Positions 63,723-64,000 of a stretch of DNA of 64,000 bases are shown one piece after another. The stretch's first letter is position 1, and every line of letters starts with the position of its first letter. Both the position numbers and the translations under genes were made by a program. The DNA comes from Incurvaria masculella (lineage: Eukaryota > Arthropoda > Insecta > Lepidoptera > Incurvariidae): positions 5,962,001 through 6,026,000 of the forward strand of contig OX335665.1 in the NCBI GenBank assembly GCA_946894095.1. Reading direction: 5' to 3'. Below the pieces are notes generated by a model that worked only from the letters and a program-made list of their open reading frames with translations, did no database searches and had not been told where the DNA came from.

Positions 63723-64000
63723 GTATGTAGGTGCTTATTCCTGTAATTCCGTAATGGAAAATAGTTGCTAAAAGCATTGGAAAAAAGTTGGCTTTTTCCT
63801 TCTTTAAACTTGATTTTAGATTTTAATGAATTGAAATATACAGACATTTACAAAAAAATTAAAACATTCTGACATAGCCATTTGTCATAATCACGGAGGA
63901 TAGAGGGAGAGAGGAAATGTTTTTAACTCATATTACTAAGGATCGCAGCGTGACACTGTGCGGGGAAGCGGGGGGAAAATCTCTTCATGGTGGGGCATGC
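63723..64000. other. start of Hibadh intron 3
   Basis: No further exon before the window end. Confidence 0.5.

Overview
The window is nuclear DNA of an insect, most likely a moth or butterfly. The basis is spliced insect-type genes (a chitinase, a peritrophin-type chitin-binding protein), many TTAGG-type repeats, mariner and Ty3/Gypsy elements, and several dispersed families of a kind common in Lepidoptera. The species cannot be named from sequence alone. Coding exons are a few percent of the window; transposable elements, fold-back elements and tandem arrays make up much of the rest.

Layout. 1-2.5 kb: part of a mariner copy, a TTAA-flanked MITE, the first exon of a KTI12 homologue (minus strand) and an unrecognised terminal exon (plus strand). 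2.5-8.3 kb: MITEs, palindromes, a LINE remnant and a SINE. 8.3-18.9 kb: a complete four-exon plus-strand gene for a 110-residue secreted protein with one chitin-binding (CBM14) domain; its last intron holds an intact 4.4-kb Ty3/Gypsy retrotransposon with identical 104-bp LTRs and a GTTAG target duplication. 20.06-47.63 kb: a complete nine-exon minus-strand family-18 chitinase (508 residues, all four GH18 motifs, signal peptide, hydrophobic C-terminal tail), probably Cht2. 47.6-55.9 kb: dispersed repeats, a 1.7-kb dimeric satellite and one orphan exon. 55.9-64 kb: the first three exons of mitochondrial 3-hydroxyisobutyrate dehydrogenase (plus strand, continuing off the window), with an intact mariner and a 2-kb terminal-inverted-repeat element in intron 2. 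The two chitin genes are tail to tail, about 1.1 kb apart.

All splice junctions in the two complete genes and in the dehydrogenase were placed by hand. Introns start GT and end AG, and exon phases agree throughout.

The most unusual signal is repeated tandem duplication of pieces that carry exon edges. Chitinase intron 2 holds about 25 copies of a 58-bp unit sharing 18 nt with the exon 2/5' splice-site junction, then about eight 121-bp copies of the 3' splice site plus the start of exon 3. Chitinase exon 5 is present twice (226-bp period). The dehydrogenase exon 2 with its acceptor is present four times (199-bp period). A 20-nt segment around the chitinase stop codon is also doubled. These could be decoy or alternative splice sites, or partly assembly error. 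Other points of interest are a hammerhead-ribozyme-like motif inside a fold-back element, a three-level nested insertion, and hairpin elements with TTAGG repeats in the loop.
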